DNA of 64,000 bases from Platanthera guangdongensis (taxonomy: Eukaryota > Streptophyta > Magnoliopsida > Asparagales > Orchidaceae): NCBI GenBank assembly GCA_039583875.1, contig CM077158.1, positions 123,687,900 to 123,751,899 of the forward strand, in the 5' to 3' direction. The position numbers and the translations under genes are program-made. Within the stretch, counting starts at the first letter, position 1. Each line of letters begins with the position of its first letter. Under the pieces are notes generated by a model that was not told where the DNA came from, did no database searches, and saw only the letters and a program-made list of their open reading frames with translations. Of the stretch, positions 47,375 through 57,850 are shown one piece after another.

Positions 47375-49109
47375 ATGTTGGAGGACTTCAGGAACGAGGT
47401 GTTGGGCCTCGTCAGGATCGCGCTCGCCGCGCGGGCCGAGTACTCAACGCCGGCAGCCCAGATCGCGGCCGCCCCCTCTTTAGGCGAGGACACCCTGGTC
47501 GGCGAGCTGGAAAGGAAGTTGCCGAGGAAGGCCGAGGATGCGAGCTCCCGGGGCGCGAGCTTTTCCCCGAGTCGGCAAGCCGAGGCAGGTTCGGCGAGCT
47601 GGGTCCGCGAGATTCGCCGGCTCGCCCAGTGGGGGGAGGCAGTCCTTTCAGCGAGCTGCTCTCCTCAGCACCAGTACCAGAAGGGTTCAGGGAGCCCGAG
47701 ATGTCCTACTACACCGGGAAGGGAGACCCGGTTCAGCACGTCCAATGGTTCGAGGACGTCGTCTCCATCCGTCAGATGTCGGACGGATTCAAGTGTCGTC
47801 TCTTCGCCATCACCCTCCGAGAGAAGGCAAGGGAGTGGTTCCACCAGCTGCCGGCTAGTTCCATCTATTGCTTCGAGGACTTGCGCCGAGGGTTCATGTT
47901 GAGGTTCACTACCTCAAAGAAGAGGAAGAAGGAGTCTGAGTCCTTGTTCCACATAAAGCAGGGGGTGAACGAGACGTTGGGGAGCTACGTGGACCGATTT
48001 CAGGAGGAGGTCACCCAGGTCCAGGAGATGCCGGGCCATAGTCTGATGATGGCCTTCACCCTGGGCCTGCAGCAGGGTTTCTTCCGAATGGAGCTGAAGA
48101 GAGTTCCTCCCCTCTCCTACGAAGAACTGATGGAGAGGGCGGCAAGAGAAGTCGACGGGGAGGCGTCGAATCCGGAGTTCGCAAGGAAGCTAGCCAGATG
48201 GGCCACTGAGGAAGAGAAGGAGTCGAAGGGAGGAAGAGTGCAGGAGGAGAGAAGAGGGGAGCCCAGGCAGAGGGAGCAGAGGCAGCTCCAAGGACAGCAG
48301 CTGGGGTGGGGGCGTCAGGAGCCCGACCGTCGGCTGGGCTGGAGACCAGAGTGGCAGGGGCGGGGGCCACAGAGAGGGTACTTCGAAAGGGGTCACTATC
48401 GGGGGAGGCAGGACCAGTTCCACCCACCGGGCTGGAGGCAGGGTCACCGGCCCCGGCTCCCCGATCAGGAGGAGGCCATGGCCATAGCTTTGGGAGCGAG
48501 GAGGGGGATCATGAGGAGAAGGAGAAGAGAGTTCAGGGTGGAGCTGCCCTATTGCGACTTCCATCAGGAAGAGGGGCACGCAACAGCCACGTGCCCGGAA
48601 TTCTTGGAGATGAGAGGGAATAGGGGGCGGCAGCAGCAGAAGGAGGAGGCGCGGCAAGAAGTGAGGATCGAGGAGGTCCTGCCTCGGGCAGAGGAGGATC
48701 GTTGCGAGGACCGGGTTGATGTCGGGACCCGAGGAGGGATCGGAGTGATCCACAGGTGGGTGGGGATCGAGGCTTCCCGCAAGGCAAGCCTCCACACCAT
48801 GTACCGGTGGAGCGTCGCCTCTACATCCCAAACCCCGCCCCTGGAGGAGAGGATCACCTTCTCCAGAAGTGATATGCCAGACCACGAGGATCCGTTCTGT
48901 GATGCGCTGGTCATCAAGGCCGCCATCGAGAATTTCACAGTCTCTCGGATCCTCGTGGACAATGGGAGCTCCGTCAACGTCGTCTTCAAAAAGGCGTTTG
49001 ACGCGATGAAGGTGGAGGCTAAGAGGGTGTTGGCCTCGGACGGGCCCTTGTTCGGGTTCTCAGGAGAGAGGAAGGAAGTAGAGGGAGGGGTTGGCCTCCA
49101 TATCACCCT
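47375..49109 (+). pseudogene. gag: Tat gag and start of protease
   Basis: The first ATG after the leader is at 47375 and opens the N-terminal Gag frame. At about 47631-47636 a run of six Gs marks a frame change, after which Gag continues (GSPFSELL, then SYYTGKGDPVQHVQWFED and AREWFHQLP). About 300 residues on is the Tat-type knuckle CDFHQEEGHATATC, with CX2HX4HX4C spacing. The protease motif VDNGSSVNVV has its Asp encoded at 48958-48960. The frame ends shortly after 49110, where a second run of six Gs shifts it into the pol frame. Otherwise it is well preserved. Confidence 0.8.
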
Positions 49110-52100
49110 GGGGGGCAGTCCCGAAACTGCAAGTTCATCATCGTGGACGCCCCCAGCAGCTACAGCGCCATCTTCGGGAGGCCTCTCATCAGCGCCTTCC
49201 GCTGCGTCCCCTCGTCCTTCCATCAATGCTTGAAGTTCAACGCCGAGGGGATCTAGGTCCGGGTCAGGGGGGACCCAAAGGTGGCACGAGAGTGCTATGT
49301 CACCGCGGTGAACACTATCTCTTGGCAGGAGGGAGCCGAGGAGATGGGTCGGAGGATGGAGGAGGTCGAGCAGGAGGCAGGCTGCGAGGAGCCAGGAGTG
49401 AAGGACCACGCATGAGAGGCGGCAGGAGGAGAGCCGGAGGAGGTAGCCGAGGTGGGGGACGCGGGAGAAGAGATGGAGGTAGAGGTCCCCGTCCCGGAGG
49501 AAGGGGATGCTGAAGGATGGGCGGAGCAATCCAGGCTGGAGGCCGCGGAGGAAGTGGTGGAGCTGGAGGTGCTCACCCGTGGAGGCAGGATGGAGAAGAT
49601 CCGCGTCAGCGGGGGGCTGACCCCGGAGGACCAGGGCAGGATGCTGGAGTGCATCCAGAAGAACGTGGACATCTTCGCCTGGAGCGTCGCGGAGATGCCG
49701 GGGGTGGATGCGGATGTGGCCTGCCACCGCCTCAACTTGGACCCGGGGACACGCCCCGTCCAGCAGAAAAAGAGATCCACGGCGGACAAGCTGGCGGAAC
49801 CCATCAGGGAGGAGGTGGCGAAGCTTCTCAAAGCTGGCTTCGTGTCCGAAATTCAGTACCCCGGCTGGGTTTCCAACGTTGTGATGGTCAAAAAAGGAGA
49901 CGGCCGCTGGCGATTGTGTATCGATTTTTCCCTTCTTAATAAAGCTTGTCCTAAGGACAGTTATCCTTTGCCTCGGATCGACGCGCTGGTTGACTCAGCC
50001 GTCGGCTTTTCTGTAATGAGTTTTTTAGATGCCTTTTCAGGTTACCATCAGATCAGGATGCACCCCCCGGACATCAAGGATGTCTCATTCATCACAGGGG
50101 ACGGCTGCTACTGCTACAAGATGATGCCATTCGTGCTGAAGAACGCCGGGGCCACCTACCAAAAAATGATGGACAGGGTCTTCAAGGAGCAAAGGGGGAG
50201 GAACTTGGAGGTGTACGTGGACAACCTCATGATCAAAAGCCGGGATGTGGACTCCCACCTCCGGGACCTGGAAGAGACCTTCGCCACCCTACGCAGATAC
50301 AAGATGCGGCTGAATCTCCTTAAGTGTGTCTTTGGGGCCGGCCGGGGAAAGTTCCTGGGGCATCTCCTCACCCCCGCGGGGGTAGAGCCGAATCCAGACA
50401 AGGTCAAGGCTATCTTGGAGCTAGGGTCCCCGCGGAATGCAAAGGAGGTCCAACGGTTGACAGGGAAGTTAGCAGGGCTGAGTCGCTTCCTTTCTCGGGC
50501 AGCGGAGAAGTGCTCCCCCTTCTTCAAAACGCTGAGGGGAGGCCAGAGGTTCGAATGGACCAGGGAATGCGAGAAGGCCTTCCAGGCCCTCAAGGCGCAG
50601 TTGACACAGGCTCCGCTGCTCCAAGGGCCGAAGGGGGGTGAGGATTTGTTCTTATATCTCGGGGTCGGGGCAGAGGCCTTGAGCTCCGTCTTGGTGCGTG
50701 AAGAAGGGAAGAGGCAGCTCCCTATTTATTACGTCAGCCGGGTCCTGAGGAAGGCCGAGTTCCGGTATCCGATCTTGGAGAAGCTTGTATTCGCACTAAT
50801 CATCTCGGCTCGGAGGCTACGACCTTACTTCCAGGCACACTCGATCCGAGTGGTGACCGACCATCCTCTCCACAACATCTTCGAGGGGGTGGGGCATTCA
50901 GGCCGGCTGGCCAAGTGGTCGGTGGAGCTGAGCGAGTTCGATGTCTCCTTCGTTCCGCGGCTCTCGATCAAAGCTCAGGCGATGGCCGACTTCCTGGCCG
51001 ACTACGTGGTAGAAGTAGCGGAGGAGGAGCTCACCCGCCCGACTCCTTGGAAGGTGAGGGTGGATGGAGCCTCAGGAAGGCATTCTCTTGGAGTAGGAGT
51101 GGTTCTGGAAAGCCCTCAAGGGACTCAGATTGAGCAGACGGTGGTGGTGCATTTTTCCATTACCAACAACCAGGCCGAGTACGAAGCAGTGATAGCGGGG
51201 CTGCGCCTGGCCAGGGAGTTGGGGGTGCTGGATGTGGAGGTCCTAACCGACTCCATGGTGGTGGCTTCCCAGATCAACGGGGAGTTCGAAGCAAGGGAGC
51301 CCGCTCTGAAGTTATACTTGGCCAAAGTGAAGGGGGTCATAGGGACCTTCCAGACCTTCTCCATCCGACACGTACCCAGGGGAGAGAATGACCAGGCCGA
51401 CCAGCTAGCAAAGCATGGCCCCCGGGTGGGGGGCACCATCACCGACCTGTTCCGCCCCTCCATCGAAGAAGGGGAGCTCATGGAGATCGATCAGCAGCCT
51501 TCGTGGATGGATCCAGTAGTAGTTTTCCTCTCCACGGGAGAGTATCCGGAGGGAGTAGACAGGAAGAAGCTGAGGCACAAGTCCGCTTACTACCTCCTTA
51601 AAGATGGGCAGCTATACAGGAAGACCCTCTCCGGGATGCTGGCTCGCTGCGTATCCGAGGGTGAGACGCAGAGGATCTTAGAAGAAGTCCATTCCGGGGA
51701 GTGCGGGAGTCATTCCGGGAGTCGGACCCTGGAGGGGAGGGTAGTCAGGCAAGGGTATTTCTGGCCCACCCTGGGCCGAGACGCCGTGGAGTTCGCAAGG
51801 AGATGTCATAAGTGCCAGCTGTTTGCCCCCCTCCAGCTACAGCCGGCCCAACAGCTCAAGAGTATCACAGCCCCCTGGCCCTTTGCAATCTGGGGAATGG
51901 ATTTGGTTGCACCGTTCCCCCAGGCCAGCGGTCAGAGAAGGTTCCTCCTGGTGATGATCGACTACTTCTCGAAGTGGGTGGAGGTGAAGGCGTTGGCCAA
52001 GGTGACCTACCAAGTAATCAGGAACTTCGTTTAGGGGGAGATCATCTGTCGCCATGGGCTGCCCCAGGCCATCGTCACAGACAACGGACCCCAGTTCGCC

Positions 52101-52754
52101 AGCGCCGAGTTCACCAGCTTCTGCGAGCAGCTTGGAATCGACCTCAGGTTCGCCTTGGTCCACCACCCCAGGAGCAACGGACAGGTGGAGGCCACGAATA
52201 AGATCATCGTCAATCTCCTCAAGAAAAAAGTGGAAAACTTGAGGGGGAGCTGGGTAGAGCAGCTCCCCGCAGTTCTTTGGGCCCTAGGAACCACCCCTAA
52301 CACGGCCACGGGGGAGACCCCCTTCAAGCTCTCCCATGGGTGCGAGGCGGTGCTCCCCATAGAATTTGAAGTCCAAACGCCGCGAGTCAGGGCGGCCAGA
52401 GAGGGTCGAGAGGAATGGCGAGCCGAGAACGAGGAGGAGCTGAGACTCTCCCTTGACATGGTGGAAGAGTTGAGGGACCTTTCGGCCATCCGACAGGAGG
52501 AGGTCAAAAGGAGGATGGCAAAATACTTTGACAAGCATGTCAGGGTCAAGCAGTTCGCAGAAGGGGACCTGGTGCTGAAGAAGGTGGACGCGGCAGGGAG
52601 GTCAGCGCCCGTAGGAAATCTCAACCCCCGCTAGGAGGGGCCATTCATTGTGAAGGAAGCTTTGAAGTCATGGGGCTATCGGCTCCAAAATGTAGAGGGA
52701 GAGACCCTGAGTCTCACCTGGAGTGGAGAGGACCTGAAGAGGTTTTTTCCCTAA
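49110..52754 (+). pseudogene. pol: Tat pol: RT, RNase H, second RNase H, integrase
   Basis: The frame resumes at the G-run with KFIIVDAPSS and AIFGRPL (rest of protease). It meets a TAG (49254) and a TGA (49413), then runs open to 52034. RT has MPFVLKNAGATYQ (Gly to Val) and a catalytic box YVDN at 50214-50225 where YVDD is required, so polymerase should be inactive. RNase H (YLGVGAEALSSVLVREEGK) is followed by a second RNase H (VRVDGAS from about 51060, QAEYEAVIAGL, VLTDSMVVASQING). Integrase has WGMDLVAPFP, a TAG at 52032, then IVTDNGPQFAS, and a TAG at 52632. The natural end is SGEDLKRFFP at 52754. Confidence 0.85.
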
Positions 52755-52845
52755 GCACCTGTAAGCAACACGATTTGTTATAATGAAGTCCTTTTTCTCC
52801 CCCCCCCCCCCAGAATTGCCATATTCAGCTTGCACAGAGAATTGG

Positions 52846-53641
52846 AATGAGTTTGGACCCCGAGAAGATCTCGCTGCCAGGCTCCCACCTAGCTGGCAGG
52901 GAAGGAAGTCACTCGGTGTCATCCCTAGCCTCGAGAAGATCCCGCTGCTAGGCTCTCACCTAGCTGGCAGGGCCGGAAGTCACTCGATGGAATGAGTTTG
53001 GACCCCGAGAAGATCCCGCTGCCAGGCTCCCACCTAGCTGGTAGGGCCAGAAGTCACTCGGTGTCATCCCTAGCCTCGAGAAGATCCCGCTGCCAGGCTA
53101 TCACCTAGCTGGCAGGGCCGGAAGTCACTCGATGGAATGAGTTTGGACCCCGAGAAGATCCCGCTGCCAAGCTCCCACCTAGCTGGCAGGGCCGAAAGTC
53201 ACTCGGTGTCATCCCTAGCCTCGAGAAGATCCTGCTGTCAGGCTCTCACCTAGCTGGCAGGGCCGGAAGTCACTCGATGGAATGAGTTTGGACCCCGAGA
53301 AGATCCAGCTGCCAGGATCCCACCTAGCTGACAGGGCCGAAAGTCACTCGGTGTCATCCCTAGCCTCGAGAAGATCCCGCTGCCAGGCTATCACCTAGCT
53401 GGCAGTGCTGGAAGTCACTCGATGGAATGAGTTTGGACCCCAAGAAGATCCCGCTGCCAGGCTCTCACCTAGCTGGCAGGGCCGGAAGTCACTCGGTGTC
53501 ATCCCTAGCCTCGAGAAGATCCCGCTGCCAGGCTCCCACCTAGCTGGCAAGGCCGGAATTCACTTGATGGAATGAGTTTGGACCCCGAGAAGATCCCGCT
53601 GTCAGGCTCTCACCTAGCTGGCAGGGCCGGAAGTCACTCGG
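52846..53641 (+). repeat. 145-bp tandem array in Tat 3' region, left part
   Basis: Units begin AATGAGTTTGGACCCCGAG at 52846, 52991, 53136, 53281, 53426 and 53571, exactly 145 bp apart. Each is two related half-units of 70 and 75 bp, and each half holds a CTGCCAG...CTGGCAG hairpin (7-bp arms, 12-base loop). The array follows the pol stop by about 90 bp. 3' untranslated tandem repeats are known in Tat/Ogre elements. Confidence 0.92.
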
Positions 53642-54063
53642 AGTAACCTCTTCGCATACCTCCTATCGTCGGTGTCCTGAATCCCCGCGAACCTGGCCAA
53701 GTGGGAGAACTCTCTCTGGTACTCTATCACTGATCTAGTCCCCTGCTTGAGGTTCAAAAACCTCTCCTCCAAAGCATCCCTGTCCGTAGCAGAAACGAAG
53801 TGCTCCAGAAACACATCGCCAAACTCCTCCCAAGATATCTCTGACAGCTCAAAGTCCGCATAAGTAGACGCCCGGACTGATTTCCACCATCTCTTTGCAT
53901 GAGCCTCTAGCACAGAGGTGGCTAGGGGTACTGCCTGGCCGACTGGGCAGCTGATGCCTGCTAAGATCTCGTGTATGGCCTCCAGCCATTCTTCCGTCTT
54001 CACCGCATCCTCTGTCCCGCGGTACGTCGGTGGGGACAGGCTCTTGAATGCACTCAGCCAGCT
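53642..54063 (-). pseudogene. gag: Inverted Gag capsid segment of Tekay-2
   Basis: Read on the minus strand this is the capsid part of Tekay Gag. SLSPPTYRGTED, EEWLEAIHEI, AKRWWKSVRAS and LEERFLNLKQGTRSVIEYQ match Tekay-1 gag fragments in order. It ends at DRRYAKRLL, at the insertion boundary. The Gag N-terminus, the stretch between this segment and the zinc knuckle, and the 5' LTR are absent. The coding sequence within the segment is open. Confidence 0.85.
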
Positions 54064-54263
54064 CGGGCACATCAGGTCAGAGTGCCCGCACCGATTCCAT
54101 CCCCCTCCTCCTCCTCCACCTCCGGTGGCCCCAGTACACCAGGGCCGAGGACGAGGCCGAGGCCGAGGCCGAGGTCGGGGATATCACGGTAGGAGACGCG
54201 AGCAAGAGCAGATATATGCCTTGGACCTCACAGAGCCGAGGAATCCAGAGGAGGTTATCACAG
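54064..54263 (+). pseudogene. gag: Tekay-2 Gag C-terminus (forward)
   Basis: This starts inside the zinc knuckle (GHIRSEC; the first two Cys are lost at the inversion joint). It has a Pro run and a Gly/Arg-rich GRGRGRGRGRGYHGRRR stretch, then QIYALDLTEPRNPEEVITG. The last base is the first base of a Gly codon that is completed after the putative intron. Without splicing, translation stops at GT then TGA. Confidence 0.75.
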
Positions 54264-54364
54264 GTACTTGAAGTTAATTATGAATTTTCTTGGATTTTCA
54301 ATGATATATATATAGTACCTGGAAGTATAGGATAACAATTAACTTTCACATAAACAAACCTCAG
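54264..54364 (+). other. Putative intron at the gag-protease junction, Tekay-2
   Basis: This 101-bp AT-rich segment starts GTACTTG and ends AACCTCAG, with a possible branch site TTAACT about 25 bases before the end. Exact removal joins VITG to [11 protein letters not shown] with the Gly codon split in phase 1, restoring the spacing to DTGASHSF usual for Tekay elements. Its length is not a multiple of three, and it contains a stop immediately after the 5' end. Confidence 0.65.
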
Positions 54365-57300
54365 GCATAGTTATGATCAGCGGCAAGCCCGCTCATACTC
54401 TTTTCGACACGGGTGCTTCACACTCGTTCGTATCCGAGGCCTTCATCGACGGACTCAAAGGCGTGGAGAGGTTCCCTGGACTAGAGATGAGGGTACGTCT
54501 ACCCGATGGATCGAAGCTGCGGACCACTGCACATTGTGATACGGAGGCCGAGATTGGAGGCAAGGTATTTGAGGCGCCGGCGACCATTCTGAAGCTGCAG
54601 GACTTTGATTTGATCTTGGGCATGGCCTGGTTGCATCGGAACCATGCCCAGATAGATTGCCCGTCCAGGAGGATCACGCTAAGACATGGCGACTCTCATA
54701 TTATCGTTGAAGGTATCCAGCCTATCTGCCACCTACTGTTATCTTCTATACAGGCTGTGAAGGCCCATGAGCAGGGTGAAGAAGTCTATATTGTCTGCTT
54801 CGAGATGGTGGGAACAGAGGCGACTATCTCAGATATTCCGGTGGTTCGGGATTTCGCCGACGTATTCCCGGAGAAATTGCCCGGGCTACCGCCTGCTAGA
54901 GATTTGGATTTCAGGATTCAGCTAGTACCGGGAGTGAGGCCGGTGTCCAGGGCACCCTACAGGATGGCTCCTAGGGAGTTAGCAGAGTTCAGGACTCAAC
55001 TACAGGAGCTAGTCGAGTCAGGATTTGTGCGGCCTAGTTCATCGCCATGGGGAGCGCCAGTTCTCTTTGTGAAGAAGAAGGACGGATCACTGCGATTATG
55101 TATAGATTACCGGGAGCTGAACCGATTGACGGTCCGCAACACCTATCCTCTGCCTCGGATAGATGAGCTATTTGACCAGCTACAGGGAGCATTCTGGTTC
55201 TCCAAGTTAGATTTGCGATCCGGCTACTATCAGCTCCGTATCAGGGAAGAGGACATACCGAAGACGAAATTCAGTTCGCGCTATGGATTATACGAGTTCA
55301 CGGTGATGCCTTTTGGACTCACGAATGCTCCTGCTGCATTCATGAGTCTAATGAACCGTGTATTCGAGCCTTTCTTAGACCGCTTCGTGATTGTGTTCAT
55401 CGACGACATCCTTATATATTCTCGGACTCAGTAGGAGCATACGGAGCACTTGGCACAGGTCCTGCAGAGGTTGAGGGAGACACAGATGTACGCAAAATTT
55501 TCGAAGTGCCAGTTCTGGTTGCAGGAGGTGGCATTCCTGGGGCACACGATCAGTGGGGATGGGTTAGCTGTGGACCCAGCCAAGATAGAGACGGTGAGGG
55601 ATTGGCCACGGCCGAAGACCGCTTCTGACATCCACAGTTTCTTGGGACTAGAAGGGTATTACCGCAAGTTCGTGGAGGGGTTCTCGAGGATAGCACTCCC
55701 CCTCACGTCCTTGACGAAGAAGGATGCAGATTTTGTTTGGTCAGAGCGGTGTGAGACGGCTTTTCAGGAGCTGAAGGACCGACTCATCTCATCCCCCATT
55801 CTTGCGCTTCCATCCGGGAGCGAAGGATTCCAGATCTATACGGACGCCTCTTATCAGGGGATGGGTGCAGTCCTGATGCAGCATGGACACGTTATTGCTT
55901 ATGCTTCGAGACAGTTGAAGAAGCATGAGCATAACTATCCAGTACATGATCTAGAGCTCGGGGCTGTAGTTTTCGCCCTAAAGATATGGAGGCATTACTT
56001 ATATGGGATTCATTGTGACATCTTTTCAGATCACAAGAATCTCAAGTATATCGATACGCAGAAGGACCTAAACCTGAGACAGAGGAGGTGGCTGGAGTTC
56101 CTTTGTGATTATGACTACAAGATCCACTATCACCCGGGGAAAGCGAACACGGTTGCGGATGCTTTGAGCAGGAGGGCCGGCACTTCTGGACCGGAGCCCC
56201 GATTGATGTCTATAGAGCTGCTACAGATGATGGAGGACATGCACATTACCATGGTGTCCGAGACTGAGCCAGTTGTATATAGAGAGTATTTGAGCTCAGT
56301 GATCAGCGGAGATGATATACAGGAGCGCATCCGAGCACATCAGAAGCTGGATGCTGCGTTACAGCCGATTTTCAGTGCCCTAGAGAGGGGCAAGGTCGAG
56401 GACTACACGTTACAGGATGATCTTCTTCGGTTCCGGGGGCGCATCTACATACCAGCAGGAGGCAGTATCCGGGAGGACATACTCCGAGAGGCACATTGCT
56501 CGAGATATTCAGTGCACCCCGGCATCACCAAGATGTGGGCAGATTTGCGGAGATCTATGTATTGGCCCGGGATGAAGAGGGAGATCACGGATTTTGTGAC
56601 CCATTGCGAGACCTGCCAGCGTGTGAAGGCGGAATGCAAGAGCCCAGGAGGTTTACTACAGCCACTCCCAGTTCTAGAGTGGAAGTTCGAGGACATTGCT
56701 ATGGACTTTGTACACGGATTGCCTCGCTCCCACTCTGGGCATGATTCTATATGGGTTATAGTGGATAGATTGACCAAGGTAGCGCGGTTTATTCCAGTTC
56801 GGAAGGATGCCCCAGTTGCAGTTCTGGTGAGACTATTTGTGGAGCACTACGTCAGATATCATGGTATCCCCAGGACTATTGTTTCGGACCGTGATGGTCG
56901 GTTCACCTCGAGCGAGTGGAGGGCCGTACATGCTTACTTGGGATCTCGGCTTACTTTTAGTACCGCCTTCCACCCGCAGACCGACGGACAGACCGAGCGG
57001 ACCATCCGGACCATGGAGGACCTGCTCAGATTATGCATATTGGATACGGGGAGACCTTGGGAGAGGCTGATGCCTTTGATTGAGTTCTCGTATAATAACA
57101 GCCACCAGGCTAGCATCAGGATGGCTCCTTACGAGGCACTTTATGGGAGGAGATGCCGGACACCACTATCATGGGTACAGGATGTGGATACCAGGGCTCT
57201 GGGATCTGATTATATAGAGGACACTGAGGCTCAGATTCGATTGATCAGGGATCGGCTACTGGAGGCCCAGAGCAGGCAGGCAAAGTATTATGATGCTCGG

Positions 57301-57765
57301 CACCGGCAGGTGGAGTTCCAGGTTGGAGACAGGGTATTCTTGAAGATACGTCAAGTACACGGTGTTTCTCGGGTGCGGAGGCACAAGAAGCTCAGTCCAC
57401 GATACATGGGGCCCTACCTGATCCTGGAGCGGATCGGCCCCTTAGCTTACCGACTGCAGCTGCCATCGGAGTTGGGTGCACTACATGACGTCTTCCATGT
57501 CTCTTCCTTGCGAAGAGCTCTCCTTCGGCCGGAGCAGCACATCACTACTACAGCCGGACCGGTAGAGCCTGACAGATCAGTGAGATTGGAGCCGATCCGG
57601 ATTGACGATACAGCCATCCGAGTGTTGCGGAAGAAGAAGGTCCCTCTTGTGAAGGTGCTGTGGTCCAATCATGGACGGGAGGAGCACACTTGGGAGCCGA
57701 GGGATCTGATGCTGGAACAACACCCGGAGCTATTCGCATCAGGTACATTTAAGTTATGTCTTTAA
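54365..57765 (+). pseudogene. pol: Tekay-2 pol: protease, RT, RNase H, integrase, chromodomain-like tail
   Basis: One frame is open from the splice site to 57765 except for a single TAG at 55432-55434. Protease has [10 protein letters not shown] has [27 protein letters not shown] and an intact [10 protein letters not shown]. RNase H has YTDASYQGMGAVL and FSDHKNLKYI. Integrase has the zinc domain (HCSRYSVHPG...HCETCQRVK) and all three catalytic contexts (AMDFVHGLP, VSDRDGRFTS, QTERTIRT). The C-terminal chromodomain-like tail has VLWSNHGREEHTWEPRDLM. It is the best preserved pol in the window and a probable helper-grade relative of Tekay-1. The TAG falls just after the RT catalytic box and truncates the protein there. 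Confidence 0.9.
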
Positions 57766-57808
57766 ATTTCTTGATGATTCTTGCAAGTAGAACTCCGTAG
57801 ACCTGAAC

Positions 57809-57850
57809 TTAAATTTCGGGGACGAAATTATTTTCTTGTTTATTGGAATT
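57809..57850 (+). other. Pre-LTR region with polypurine block of Tekay-2
   Basis: AATTTCGGGGACGAAATT is the hallmark block that precedes the 3' LTR in Tekay/Del elements. The LTR starts at 57851. Confidence 0.7.

Noticed and set aside
49110..49116. GGGGGGC as a programmed minus-one frameshift signal
   Set aside because: It lies inside protease and stops follow in the new frame, so it is kept only as a possible indel in the findings.
48564..49727. Long 387-codon ORF on the minus strand
   Set aside because: It is antisense to the Tat gag-pol, arises from GC-rich codon bias, and shows no recognisable domain.
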